Below are positions 11,093 through 21,765 of a stretch of DNA of 64,000 bases, piece after piece (position 1 is the stretch's first letter; every line of letters starts with the position of its first letter). The stretch covers positions 62,001 through 126,000 of the forward strand of contig JAKEKT010000026.1 in assembly GCA_021495925.1 (NCBI GenBank), in the 5' to 3' direction. This DNA is from Diplodia intermedia. Taxonomy: Eukaryota; Ascomycota; Dothideomycetes; Botryosphaeriales; Botryosphaeriaceae. Under the pieces are notes generated by a model. The model had not been told where the DNA came from. It searched no databases and was given only the letters and a program-made list of their open reading frames with translations. The translations under genes and the position numbers were made by a program.

Positions 11093-11413
11093 GGTACGAT
11101 ATGGGCGGTGCGGTATTTACGGCAGTGCGCGCGAGGGGGATCGACGTTGCGGGTACGCCCTCGGTTGCAGGGCGAAGGTTCCCGTGAGGTAAGGACAGGA
11201 ACTGGCGGATGTGGTGAGCGGGAGACGGGGTTATGGCTGGTCTTGCTCAAGGCAATTGCGAGTGGTACGGCCGACAGTGCCCGAGGAGAAGGGAAGAGGA
11301 GAGAACGCGGGCGAACGATCTGGGGCCCTTCAGAGAGCACGAAGGATAATAGTGGAGAGGCAGGGATTCAATGCACGGGCGGCCGTCGTCGCGATTTGCT
11401 CGACCGGGGTAGG

Positions 11414-11418
11414 GCGGG
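11414..11418. repeat. target-site duplication, left copy (GCGGG)
   Basis: GCGGG directly abuts the outer TG of the left LTR. The same five bases follow the outer CA of the right LTR at 17165-17169. Five bp is the usual duplication length for Copia integrases. Confidence 0.9.
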
Positions 11419-11615
11419 TGTGGAACGCCAAGCGTGCGAACGATCACTGCTGAATTGAGAAGCTATCTAAGCTGCTTATATAGCAGTAATCTAAGCTACT
11501 GAACAAGGGGCCGGTGGCGTTCCGTAACAGGCCACCTGCCGCAAGAAGCGGTGAATAGACTAACTAAGTAGATGCCGTACCTACTTATCGGTAGGGCCGT
11601 ATAGGGGCACTAACA
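11419..11615 (-). repeat. LTR, 3' copy of the element (left in window)
   Basis: This 197-bp repeat begins TGTGGAACG and ends CACTAACA in plus-strand reading, keeping TG...CA ends. Bases 11419-11545 appear unmutated. From 11546 inward there are about 12 differences from the other LTR, all C-to-T or G-to-A. It contains a GC-rich inverted repeat (GGTGGC...GCCACC). Confidence 0.93.
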
Positions 11616-14600
11616 CTTTTCTCTAAGAAGATAGAGGCTATCGTAAGGCCTACTAGCTATAGTATTAAGGTTTTAACTAAGTAACGAAAGGTAAAGGGAA
11701 TAAATATAACGCGTAATAAGCTATATAAAATAAGTATAAAACGCGCTAGTTACTTTCTTAAGCGGCCGAAGTTAATATTTTAAACCGTTTATAATAGAAC
11801 GTTAATATTCTAAGTCGTTTATAACGTAGTAATATTCTTATTTAGATAAGTAAGCGTAAAGAGAAGAATCGTTACTTAAGACTAGAAATTCTACTTATTA
11901 TCGCGAGTAATAATTATTACTCTTTCTCTCGCGGGAGACGATCGTGATGTTAAAGAAGAGAAGATAGTAGAATATAAGAAGAAAGATTTATATACTTTTT
12001 AGACGATAATAGCGAGAAAGAAGCGCGTACCCCTACTAGACTCTAAATTAGATAGTAGAACTCTTATAATATTAAATAAGAAAGATCGCCGCTACGACGT
12101 AGCTTTCGTAGCTATCTAACGCCTAATAGAGTAGATTCTTATAGTATTATTAGATCTACTCTATGTCTAGTAGACGAATAAAGTTATCGAATAGAGTATC
12201 TATTAGCGACTTAGTAAGACCGTTAGCTACTATAAGAATCGTAGAAATCTACTAAATACGAATAATATTCTTCGCTATCTTCTTATATAAGAAGTAGTAG
12301 TAAACGTTAATATAATATATTCTAAGAAAGATTATCGTAGGGTTATTAGTAAACTCTACGGCCTTAAAATTATTACTATAGATCGTAGTAGATTCTTTCT
12401 AAAGCCTACTAAGCTTCTAAAGAAGGTTTCTTATATAGATATACTTTCGCGAGACGTACGAGAGGGCAACGTATTTAGCTTTAAATAATAAGAGAATTAC
12501 TATATATTATAATCTAGTCTTTTATATAATAGGGCTATCGACGATTATAAATAGTATGTCTATACTACTTCTTCTAATATTAAAGTCGTTAGTATATAAA
12601 GAATCTAACTACTCTAAGAGAATAGATAGACGAGGCCTATAGCGTAAGATAAGTATACGAGTATCTAAGAGATATCGTAGTACTATTTTTATCTACGCGT
12701 AGTTCTTATCTATTAGATTAAACGTCTAGCGCGTGCTAAACGTTATAGCGAAGAAGATATTAGGCCTAGTAATAACGTTTAGCTAGAGAAGATAACTAGT
12801 AAGTTTAGCGTATTATTATATCGTCTTATCTAAGGGCTAATAGTTATTAGTTCGTACACTTCTATTCTACTATATAGAATATCTTACCGTCTTATAGATA
12901 TTTATACTAAAGCGCTATAGTAGATATTTAATATAAGCGTCTTAAAGTAGCGATATACTATCGTCTTTATACTAGACGACTCTTATATTATAGTAGTAAG
13001 AGAGAAGGCCGAGGTTCTTCGCGATAAACTTACTATAGATAGTAGTAGTAATCTTCTAATACTTCTTTAGTATTACGGCGGTAATAAGTAGATTATCTAC
13101 GTATACTAATAACTAGTAGTTATCTCTCGTATATAGATAAGAATCCGCGGTAGTCGCTTTAAACTCTATTAAGAGAAGAAATAAAGCGAGTCGTTTAAAC
13201 TAGAGACGCGAAGCTTCGCGAAGCCTATATAACGTCTTACGAAGTAGATAGATCTTATAAGATCTATTAGAGTTCTTAAAGCTACGAGGTTACTAAATAT
13301 ATACTATCTATAAATCTAGATTATCTTAAAGAAACGCTATACTAATATCGTAGTAGATTATTTACTAGTCTAAAGAGGCGTAGAGAGCGATTATTATTCT
13401 AAAGATTATTATATAAGTCGTACTAGCGAAGGTATTATCTAAGAAGCCTTACTTCTAAAGATTACTATATATAATCTAGCGTATCTTATATTATTAGATA
13501 TTATCGTGTTTATTCTTCTTTATACGAAAGATCTACTTACTAGAAATAACCTTAGCGTTAGTAGGCCGCGATATAAGAATCTAGAAACCTAGCTAGTTTA
13601 GCGAGATTAACTCGCGCTTATAAGTATCTTTCTAATTAGACTAGTTAGATAAGACTATAGCGGTCTTTAGCCTACGAGGTTTAGTATTAATAGAATTAAT
13701 ACTACCGCTATCTACTACGTGCGCGATTATTACGGCGATTATCTATATTATAAAAGCCCTTAAGCGCTTAAATTTAGATTTAGAAACGTCTTTAATAAGA
13801 TAGTTTAGAAGAAGACGTTTAGCGAAAATAACGAGTAAGAGATAAAGTTTATCTAGAACGTATTCGATCGTATATTAAGGCGAGGGTTTAATACCGTTTA
13901 TTTAATCTAGTATTTAGTAAGTTCTATCTTCTAAGGGTAAAGAAGTAGCTTTCGTAGATATAATAGCCGTGCTAGTTCGTTTAATATTATAGTATTTTAC
14001 TATTTAAAGTAAATTTATAAGATTCTACGGCCGGGCCTATTTCTCGCTTAGAAGAACGTAGGGTTTAATAACGTTAGAAACTATTATAGTAGGTTTAGCG
14101 CTTATCTAAATAGATTTAGCGCTATCTACTTAGAGTAGATAATAAGACGGCTCTTTAGACACGGGCCTAGATTCTATCGCCTTAGCGATCGGGTTCTCGT
14201 TACTAGTCTTAATACTAGATTTTACCCCTACTAAAGATAAGAGTAATAGTTAAACTAGTAGTAATTATAGTCGATCGAATAGTTCTATAGATTCGTTAGA
14301 CGCGTCCGCCGATACTAGCGAAAGCGTAGAGCTATATAGAGTCGTATTATATATCTCGTCGAATACTACTATAAGAGAAACGTCGAGAGTAAGATTATCT
14401 ATTAAGAATAATTACTCTTCTAAGAGACCTATCGTTAAGATACGAGTACTACGCGTACGTTTAATATATTTCTACTATAGTAGATATATACGCTAAATTA
14501 TCTCTTCTTCGTAGCTTATAAAGAGCTCTATCTAGACGCGTAGGGCCATCTTCTATAGACGCTCTAGCGAACGTATATCTATCGCACGCGTATTTAGAGG

Positions 14601-16955
14601 CACGTATATATAAGTAACTACTCTAAATAGATAAAGATTATCTACGTAAGACTTCTTCTTATAGAGAAGCTTATGCGGCGTTCTTATATCTTTATTCGCG
14701 CGTATTAGAGTTCTATTATAGACGTATACTTAATAGCGTATCGTCTCTAGCTATAGAAACCTCTACTACTCTAGCTTAAGCCCTAAACGCTTAATAAGCG
14801 CAAAGTAAACCTTATAGAAAAGTATTCGCGCGTACTTTATAACTATACGTACTCTTCTTTTAGATATATCGTTCTACTAGAGGTAGTAAGAAATAGTTTA
14901 TTTAATCTTAATACTCTATTAGATAAGCTCTTCGGCTAGCGGTATCTAAGAAGAGTCGTTATTAATACGTATATACGTAATAGCGACCTTCTAGTACTCT
15001 CGCTATCGTTTAAGAAGCTAGGCGTTCTATACTAGAAGTATTACGTAGCCCTTACTAATAAAGAGAATCTAACGATATCGTAAATAATTATTAGTTATTA
15101 ATAGAACGAATAATTCTTCGTTTAACCCGCGTGGTTCTACGCTAAAAAAGTCGAGAAATAATCGTTAAAACGAGTAAGAAGCTTACTCGTGTCTATAAGA
15201 TATAGATGCCCGTAAGGAATTACTTATAAGATATATATAATATAGATTAAGCTTATATATCGTTAAGATATATTCTTCTATAAGCTTAGAAAGCTTAAGA
15301 AGTATCTTCTTATTTATATAATCTATTAGACGATGCTAGTCCTCTAGTAAGACTCGCTTTACTAGATAGTAAGCGATAAGAGCCGCTACTATAGATCGTT
15401 TTAAGGCCTACGATAAGACCTACTACGGCGTAGCTATCGTAGCCGTTATAGATATTATAATATCTATAGATATTATAGGGTTATACTAGCGAAGAACGTA
15501 TAAGTCTTACTATATAGAAGTCTAGGCGACCTCGCGATTATTTCGATTAAGTAGCTTACCGCTTATAATATTTATCTAGACACCGTAGCGGCGTAGACGA
15601 GAGAGTAATATAAGATTATACGATATTAAAGACACGTATAATATCTCGTTTAATACTAGGCGAGTTATCTAGCCCGTGCTTAACTAATACGATATCTTAA
15701 TAGTACTAATCTTAAACGTCTTTATAAAGTCTATAAGGCTCTATACGAATAGATTAATATTTCTAGTATCGTAGAGAAGTAAAAGATCGTATATTATATA
15801 TATTATTACGCTAGAATTAAGAATCTAATTCTTAGTAATATTCTAGATAAGCATCGTCTAGTAAAGAGTTACTAAGGCGACCTCTATTACTCTAGTAAAG
15901 TTAACGTTCTTAATTATCTTAGGTTTCTTCTTCTTCTTAAGCTATTTAGAACGTAAATTAGAGTATTTAGTCTAGTAGTCGTTACTCTAATAACCTATCT
16001 TCTTATAGTATAGATAAGAAGTATCGAAAGGCGGTCTCTTAAAGATATTCTTAGCGACCTTATTTTACTTATTATCGTTACTAGATGCGGGTACGATAGA
16101 ATAGGCCTAATGCGAGAGGTCTTCTTATATATAAACGAATTACTATATAATCTCTTATATAAGGTCTATAGAGTTCGAATAGGCCTATAGTAACGTGTAC
16201 TACTACTAGTTATAAGTAATAAGCTATCGCTAAGAAGTCTATTAAGTTCTATTTATAGTATATAGAAGATATAAGAGAATAAAGCCCTTAGATATCTTAA
16301 TACTCTAATTCTTTAGATAACGTAATTTATTTTAAAAGATAAGAATATAGTTTTTTATAGACGTATCTAGCTTAACGTTCTTTCTAAATAGATTAAACGC
16401 TTACTATTATAGATCGAGAGGCCTTTAGATATCTATAGATACTCTAATCTTTATAAAGATTATATAGAGTAACTTATCGTCTCTCGCGATAGAGTTATAG
16501 ATACTTAGTGCGACGCTCTTACGTAATAGCTATATTATCTTCTCTTAGAGTATTATCTAGTAGATTTATTACCTCTCGTCGTAGATATTAGTAGAAAGAA
16601 GCTTATGCTTAAGCTATATAATAAGGCCTTAGATACGCGTAACGGCGAGAAGCTTATTACGCTAAAGAAGATAGTTTTCTAGGCTAGTAAGAGTAGACGA
16701 TATCTTTAGTAGCTATACTAAATCGCCTTAGATCTAGAAGACGTCGAGTTAACTAGTCGAGAGTATCGTCGCTTAGATTATTATCGGCTAGAACGAAGAA
16801 ATACTTATAGACGTATTATCTATAGAGATATCTTCGTACGACTCTATAACGATATCGTAGACTATCTAATCGAGACTAGCGCTACGGCCACTTCTTAAAT
16901 AATAGCGTAAATCGTGTAGGTAAATAATAAAGAATAAAGAACGAAAGTTTAAAGA

Positions 16956-16967
16956 GAACTTATAATC
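16956..16967 (-). other. primer-binding site, RIP-altered, for an internal initiator-tRNA fragment
   Basis: Immediately inside the 5' LTR the minus strand reads GATTATAAGTTC. The complement of the anticodon stem-loop of initiator tRNA-Met is typically GGTTATGAGCCC. The four differences are two G-to-A and two C-to-T, exactly the RIP classes. Several Copia elements prime from an internal initiator-tRNA fragment. This is inference from a short match. Confidence 0.55.
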
Positions 16968-17164
16968 TATAGAACGCTAAGCGTGCGAACGATTACTACT
17001 AAATTAAGAAGCTATCTAAGCTGCTTATATAGTAGTAATCTAAGCTACTAAACAAGGGGCCGGTGGCGTTCCGTAACAGGCCACCTGCCGCAAGGAGCGG
17101 TGAATAGGCTGACTAAGCAGATGCCGTGCCTGCTTGCCGGTGGGGCCGTGCAGGGGCACCAACA
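16968..17164 (-). repeat. LTR, 5' copy of the element (right in window)
   Basis: This 197-bp repeat has its inner end mutated to TATAGAACG (from TGTGGAACG) and its outer end CACCAACA intact. About 9 transitions lie between 16968 and 17050; from 17051 to 17164 it looks original. Aligned with the other LTR there is no length difference and I see no transversion. Confidence 0.93.
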
Positions 17165-17169
17165 GCGGG
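17165..17169. repeat. target-site duplication, right copy (GCGGG)
   Basis: This is an exact match to 11414-11418, marking the original insertion event with no later rearrangement of either end. Confidence 0.9.
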
Positions 17170-18565
17170 AGCGGCAGCGGTTTCGGTCGGCAGCGCGCAC
17201 GGCGGACGAGGGTGAACGAGGCGGATGCCCTTGCGGCGAGCGAGCAAGAGGGCGTGCATGCGACATCAGTCGGCGCAGGTGCAGTACAAGTAACGGAGCG
17301 GAGACGGGAGAGGTCGCCTTCGCGGACGAACGCGCGCAGCCGGGCCGTCCCAGAGCCCAGGGACGAAGTCACGCACGCCGCTGCAGTAATTCGCTCTTGC
17401 ATGCGGCGCCCACGAAGCTCTCTCGCCTCGCATTCGCTTAAGCCAAAGGCTGTTTTTGCTGCAGACACGCAATTTACCACTGCGCCCTCCGGCCGTGCCG
17501 CCAGGTCAGTCTCAAGTGCTGCAGCGCTCTTTCACCCCGCTCTCAGCAGCGCGCAGTAATGCCCGCCTGCAGCTAGGTATCAGACTCCAGGGAACGCCCG
17601 GCTTCCTTCAACACCACTCCTGCACGAAGCCGCCGGAGCGGGAGCGCGCGTGGGATGGCCAGGACGAGGCGCAATCACCGGCCTGCGACCGGAAAAGCTT
17701 CGCGCATCATCCAGGGGGCTTGGTACAATGTACACATCCAGCAGCTCCGAACGTAAACGCCGCGTCGACGCCGCAACCGCTGGCCCCGCCGCACCGCCGA
17801 TGGTGCCAATTCCTTAGTCACAACGGCGGCCGGCAATCAACAACTTCGCGGGATGGCTGCCAGATCGCCCCGGCCTTAGCCGCGAGCGCGCCCACCGCGC
17901 TTGTCTCGATCCCCTCCCGTGCCGCAGGCGACTCCACAGAGCCCAGGCACCAGCTCCATTGGAGGAGAATTTCGCAGCCTGTCGAACCATTGGCTCGAGC
18001 TGCCCGCCGGCCGGCGGAGCTGTACGGCGGCCGGCGGAGCTGCACGCTTGACCGTTGCGGCGAGGCTGCATGTGTTGCTGAGTTGTCCTACGCACGACGA
18101 CCCGTACGAGACAGGCGTGCCAGCCCAATGGGAGCGACCCATGTCCTTAACAGCGCTTAGGTGAGCGGTGTGGCCAGGCAAACGGGTGGGACAGGATACC
18201 CCGACTCAGCGCGCGCGACGACACACACAAGCTTGCAGGACATCACGCGCTCCGCGCGTGAAGACATTGGACCGGGTTTCGACACTGCAGCAGCGACATG
18301 CCGCCGCGCATGTGCTGTGGAGTCGTACAGTCACGCCCGCCTCGTCACCATCCGCCTGGGCGCCAGCGCCCAAGGCACTTGTCGCTGAGCCCTTCCATTT
18401 TCCTCGAAAAGCCCAATGCGTACAATGCACGCTGACCACAGGGGCAAACTCTGATCGATGTGATGACGTGCAGCTTTCTTGATTGCTCCTGTTGTCAGCG
18501 CCTCAGAAGGTTGCACGGAATGCACCCCTCTCCCTAACAAGCCCATCCATCTCTATGCCCTCGAT
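17170..18565. other. GC-rich intergenic, no gene supported
   Basis: This region of about 1.4 kb is GC-rich DNA to the right of the retrotransposon, with long overlapping open frames on both strands that read as Arg/Ala/Pro-rich noise. Before the insertion, its left part was the distal upstream region of the gene at 10046-11092. There is no sign that RIP spread into it: CpA and TpG are common again from 17051 on. Confidence 0.6.
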
Positions 18566-19730
18566 CTACGGCCACAACTCCTGCATCTTCCATTCGGCCG
18601 TGTTCTCTTGGTACGTATACAAGTAGCGTCTAGCCTTCTCTGGGTCGCTGATGTCGGTCTGTTCCACCTCTTGCGGCCTGATCACCACCACTCTGAAATG
18701 CTTGCGTGCCACGGGGTCATGCAAGTCCTCGACTTTTGCTCCCAGCTTCAGGTTCTCTGTGTCATAGGGCTCGGTGACCGGCCTCCCCGGCGGCGGTGCG
18801 CGGAAGCTACCTGGGAAAAGCGAGAGCGGTCAGCGAGAGGTCGTGCAACACCGCGAGCGTAGTCATGGCACAGCAATTCCCGGTGTATGGCATGCTCGCG
18901 TCTCTCTGCTCGTACAGAATCCGAAGCATCTCTGTGTTCGGGGAGGCGTCTAATCGCCTCGAATATCCATGCCTTTGCCTGAAGCAACTCTCCAAACATA
19001 AGAGTTCATCCTCCCTGCATCGAATGATATCTGCCTTACGAATATCTCCCGGCTGGAGCATCTCCAATGCCTGCGGCAGTTGCTCCGTATGACGGAAATG
19101 AGGTGCAAAGTAAGAACATATGAGACTAGAGAAAGACGTACCTCTCAAGGCAGGGGAAGTGTTGCCAAAGTGCCCGGTGACCTCCCTCGCCCAGCTCCAA
19201 TCCACTTCCTTTCCGGGCTTGACAACCCTCATTCTCTTTCCGACCTCGCTCTTGACGGTGCGCACACCCGAGCTCTCCTCGCAATCTCCCTCAACATCGG
19301 GTCCAATTACGAATGCATCACCTTTGACTCTCCACTGCGTCATCGTCGGCTGGACCCAGTAGACGGCCTCGACTGGGCCACCTCCGCCGCTGCCCTGCCA
19401 CTGCTCTTCGCTGCTCGCATGGCCGGCACTCGAGCCGAAGATCTGGGGTACCTTGAGCATGCGAATGTCCGTCGTGAACGTCGGTAGGTCGCTCTCGTAC
19501 ACGCGCTCGTTCATGGGCGCGCTGTTGTGCTTGTTGTCAGGTAGCTCCGCCCAGAAGCCGCGGAAGATGCAGTATCGCGCCCGGGGCAGGTACGGGACGG
19601 GGGAGTCTTCGGGTGCCTTTTGCACCGTGGAGAGGACGAATTCGGGTGAGTCGAGCTTTGACAGGTCCGATAGGAAGGCGCTCTTCCAGGGCGCGGGCCC
19701 TCTCTCTGCGCTGCCGGACGTGGACGACAT
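18566..19730 (-). CDS. pyridoxamine 5'-phosphate oxidase-like flavin-binding protein (fungal family)
   Basis: Two exons, 19142-19730 and 18566-18810, give 277 residues (ATG 19728-19730, TAG 18566-18568). The first exon carries APWKSAFLSDLSKLDSPEFVLSTVQ, VPYLPRARYCIFRGFWAELPDNKHN, ERVYESDLPTFTTDIRM, GGGPVEAVYWVQPTMTQWRVKG and GVRTVKSEVGKRM, the layout of the split-barrel PNPOx-like proteins found across fungi. The second supplies SFRAPPPGRPVTEPYD, LEDLHDPVARKHFRVVVIRP-type core strands and a terminal QELWP. Oxidation of pyridoxamine phosphate is not shown for this group, so flavin binding with unknown substrate is the safer statement. The 331-nt intron is long for this window and has no stop in the upstream reading frame. 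Confidence 0.88.
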
Positions 19731-20228
19731 GGCGCGCAGGAATTGCGTGAGGCGAGGTTTTGCACGTGAGAAAGCTATGGTGGCGGCAATGCTGCAGTCG
19801 AGATGGCCAAGTTGTCAGTGCGAGAGCAATTGGGGGGCTATATGCAATTTTGTTGTGGTGGGCTGATAGCTGTCAATGACGCGGTGACTTTGGAGGTGCT
19901 CTAGTTAGGTCCGCGGGGCACGAGTAATGACGTAAAGAGGAGGGGCCCCGCCGTCTGGAAATGTGAACGGACGGGGACTTCGGAACTCTCGATGGGGTTT
20001 TCGAAAATAGCTACATGAATACTTGCTAAGCTCGCTTTCTGAGTTGTATCGTCCGCGCTCACCAATTTGTGGCGGTCAGCTTGTTGACGGACCTCTCGCA
20101 CTCGTCTGTTCGGATCCTATTTCGCAGAAGCACACACTCTCTTGAGATGACGCATAATTGCATACTACTTTTGCGAGCGTCTAACTGGCGTATTCGGATA
20201 CTTTGGAAATTAAAAATAACATAATTTT
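19731..20228. other. intergenic, no gene seen
   Basis: This 498-bp gap holds the promoter of the PNPOx-like gene and the 3' region of GPN2. It becomes AT-rich from about 20,150 on. No feature stands out. Confidence 0.5.
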
Positions 20229-21545
20229 CTAGTCCCTACGCACAACCTTGATGCCGTTGTCTCCGTCTGGAACAGCGCCTTGCCTGCTGAGCGCCTCCAT
20301 CTCTTCGATGCTCATATCCTCGAAAGATCTACTTCCCGGCGCAGATGATGCAGACTCCCCACCCTCAGCTGTCCTCACACTCGTGGGCCCAGGCGGAGCT
20401 CCGTCTGCTTCAGCCTCTGCTTCCTTCTTCCAAGCTTCCCTCTCCTTCTCATCGAATTCATCTCTCCTGTCGAGCCAGCGCTCTTGCACATCCCGCGGCT
20501 CAAGCATAGTCTCTCCTTCGCGCATGGCAACTTGCCAGACAGTCTCGTTGACACCCTCGTTGCTGCCAAATGCGTATCCCCCGGCGCGATCGATGGCGCG
20601 CAGGAGCGTCAGCATGGATTGTTTATCCTCCACGGCCAACGTATGGAACGACAGTAGACCGAAGTTTTCAACCATCTCGCAGATGGCTACGTTCAGAGCC
20701 GAGAACTTCGACTTTGGTCTCTGAGAGTCCTCTTCATCAAGATTGTCGAGGTCCACATCCTCTTCTCCTTCCTTACTCGTTAGAGGATGTGCCCCTCTGC
20801 TGCCGAATCGGGAGCCCTGTTCAACCTCCAAGTGTGGTAGTAAGTAGTCCAGGGCTTGAACTTCAGTGTAGAAATCGAGATTGAACGGTAAGTCTGGGTA
20901 GTTGCGGAGGTTGTCGATTTTAGTGAGGACATTAATGTGTGGGAGATCCATCTGGAGCATCCCGCGTAGGGCGACGAGGAGGGCTGAGATGTATAGCGAG
21001 GGCTGAGAAATCACATATGAGTCTGTGAGTTGTACTACTACGAGCTGTTCAACCAGACTGTCAGCTCCTATCGGCAAAGACCATCAGGGAAGGACTGCGG
21101 ACTCTGTACCCAAGCTTTTCTAACCGCAAAAAGATATGGCGCAGCGAGGAGTGATGCGTGAAGAGCTCGACTTGGCCGGGGCAATCGAAAAGTATGTAAT
21201 CGTCTGCGATGCCTTCGATTAGCACAGAAAGGCCGTCGTGCGGAGAAACCGCGCACCTCCGAGCTCCTTCAGGCCGCTCTCGAGCCAATCCAAGTTGTGC
21301 TCCAGCTCCTCCAGCGCATAGAGTACGCCCCCATTAGGGCCGAGTTCTTCCGCCTCCATGATCTCTTCCAGAGTGACGAGGTCGCGCACATCGAGGGCAA
21401 CGGGGTATGAGGTGTGATCGTTGGCGGGGTCGAGGTTGACGACGGAGCACTTGCGGCCGATGGCGGACGTGAACTGGTGCATGCCATTGCAGTAGGTAGA
21501 CTTGCCCGCGCCGGGAGACCCTATTACCAGTTGTGCGAAGGGCAT
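20229..21545 (-). CDS. GPN2: GPN-loop GTPase 2
   Basis: Three exons, 21257-21545, 21110-21203 and 20229-21057, give 403 residues. The P-loop GSPGAGKSTYCNGM lies at residues 8-21, and LDPANDHTSYP follows as the switch region. GPNGG, the loop that names the family, is near residue 70. FDCPGQVELFTHHSSLRHIF is the G3 region, and LPHINVLTKID supplies the NKxD-equivalent specificity motif. The family acts in cytosolic assembly and nuclear import of RNA polymerase II and III. The start at 21545 was preferred over in-frame upstream codons because the family begins M-P-F/Y-A-Q. The second intron uses the weak donor GTACAG, the only one keeping phase. The C-terminal 100 residues are acidic and variable. 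The start lies 220 bp from BUB3, transcribed the other way. Confidence 0.93.
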
Positions 21546-21765
21546 TCTGGGCGGTGTTGCAGAAGATGTTCGGGATGCGCCAAAAAGTGAATCTCGAAGG
21601 CGCTCGAAAGACGCGCCGCCGCCGATCATGACGAACCAGCGCGGGGGCTAGAAATCGTTGCCGCACTCGTTCTGCCACCGCCTTGCCGCCCGTCAACACC
21701 AAACAACAGCTTCTTTTGCCTTGCACTTCTCTACTTCACCGCAGCCAACGGCTCCAAAACCCAAG
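21546..21765. promoter_or_regulatory. shared promoter of GPN2 (-) and BUB3 (+)
   Basis: Only 220 bp separate the two start codons, so both promoters must lie here. I see no clear TATA box. A pyrimidine-rich stretch and several CCAAT-poor, GC-rich segments are present, but no named site is certain. Confidence 0.55.

Larger units (their letters stand above)
11419..17164 (-). mobile_element. Ty1/Copia LTR retrotransposon, full length, inactivated by RIP
   Basis: Two 197-bp direct repeats (11419-11615 and 16968-17164) bound 5,746 bp and are flanked by identical 5-bp GCGGG (11414-11418, 17165-17169). Read on the minus strand, one frame (13529 down to about 12930) shows Copia reverse transcriptase: FASTTYII..FRIIIALYASLD near 13360-13430, VYVDN in place of VYVDD at 13092-13106, and KNLGLLSYY at about 12992-13019. 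Stops in this frame fall where Trp or Gln codons are expected, as RIP would produce. A primer-binding-like sequence lies beside the right LTR and a purine run (AGAGAAAAG on the minus strand) beside the left LTR, agreeing with minus orientation. No intact protein remains. I did not decode the gag and integrase parts. Confidence 0.93.

Noticed and set aside
11616..16967. Centromere or ordinary AT-isochore instead of a transposon
   Set aside because: LTRs, target duplication and reverse-transcriptase frame show a single element; flanks are GC-normal on both sides.
11616..16967. Gypsy-type element
   Set aside because: The reverse-transcriptase motifs (FASTTY..FRI, VYVDN-LLIT, KNLG-LLSYY) are Copia type, and a primer site from internal initiator tRNA fits Copia.
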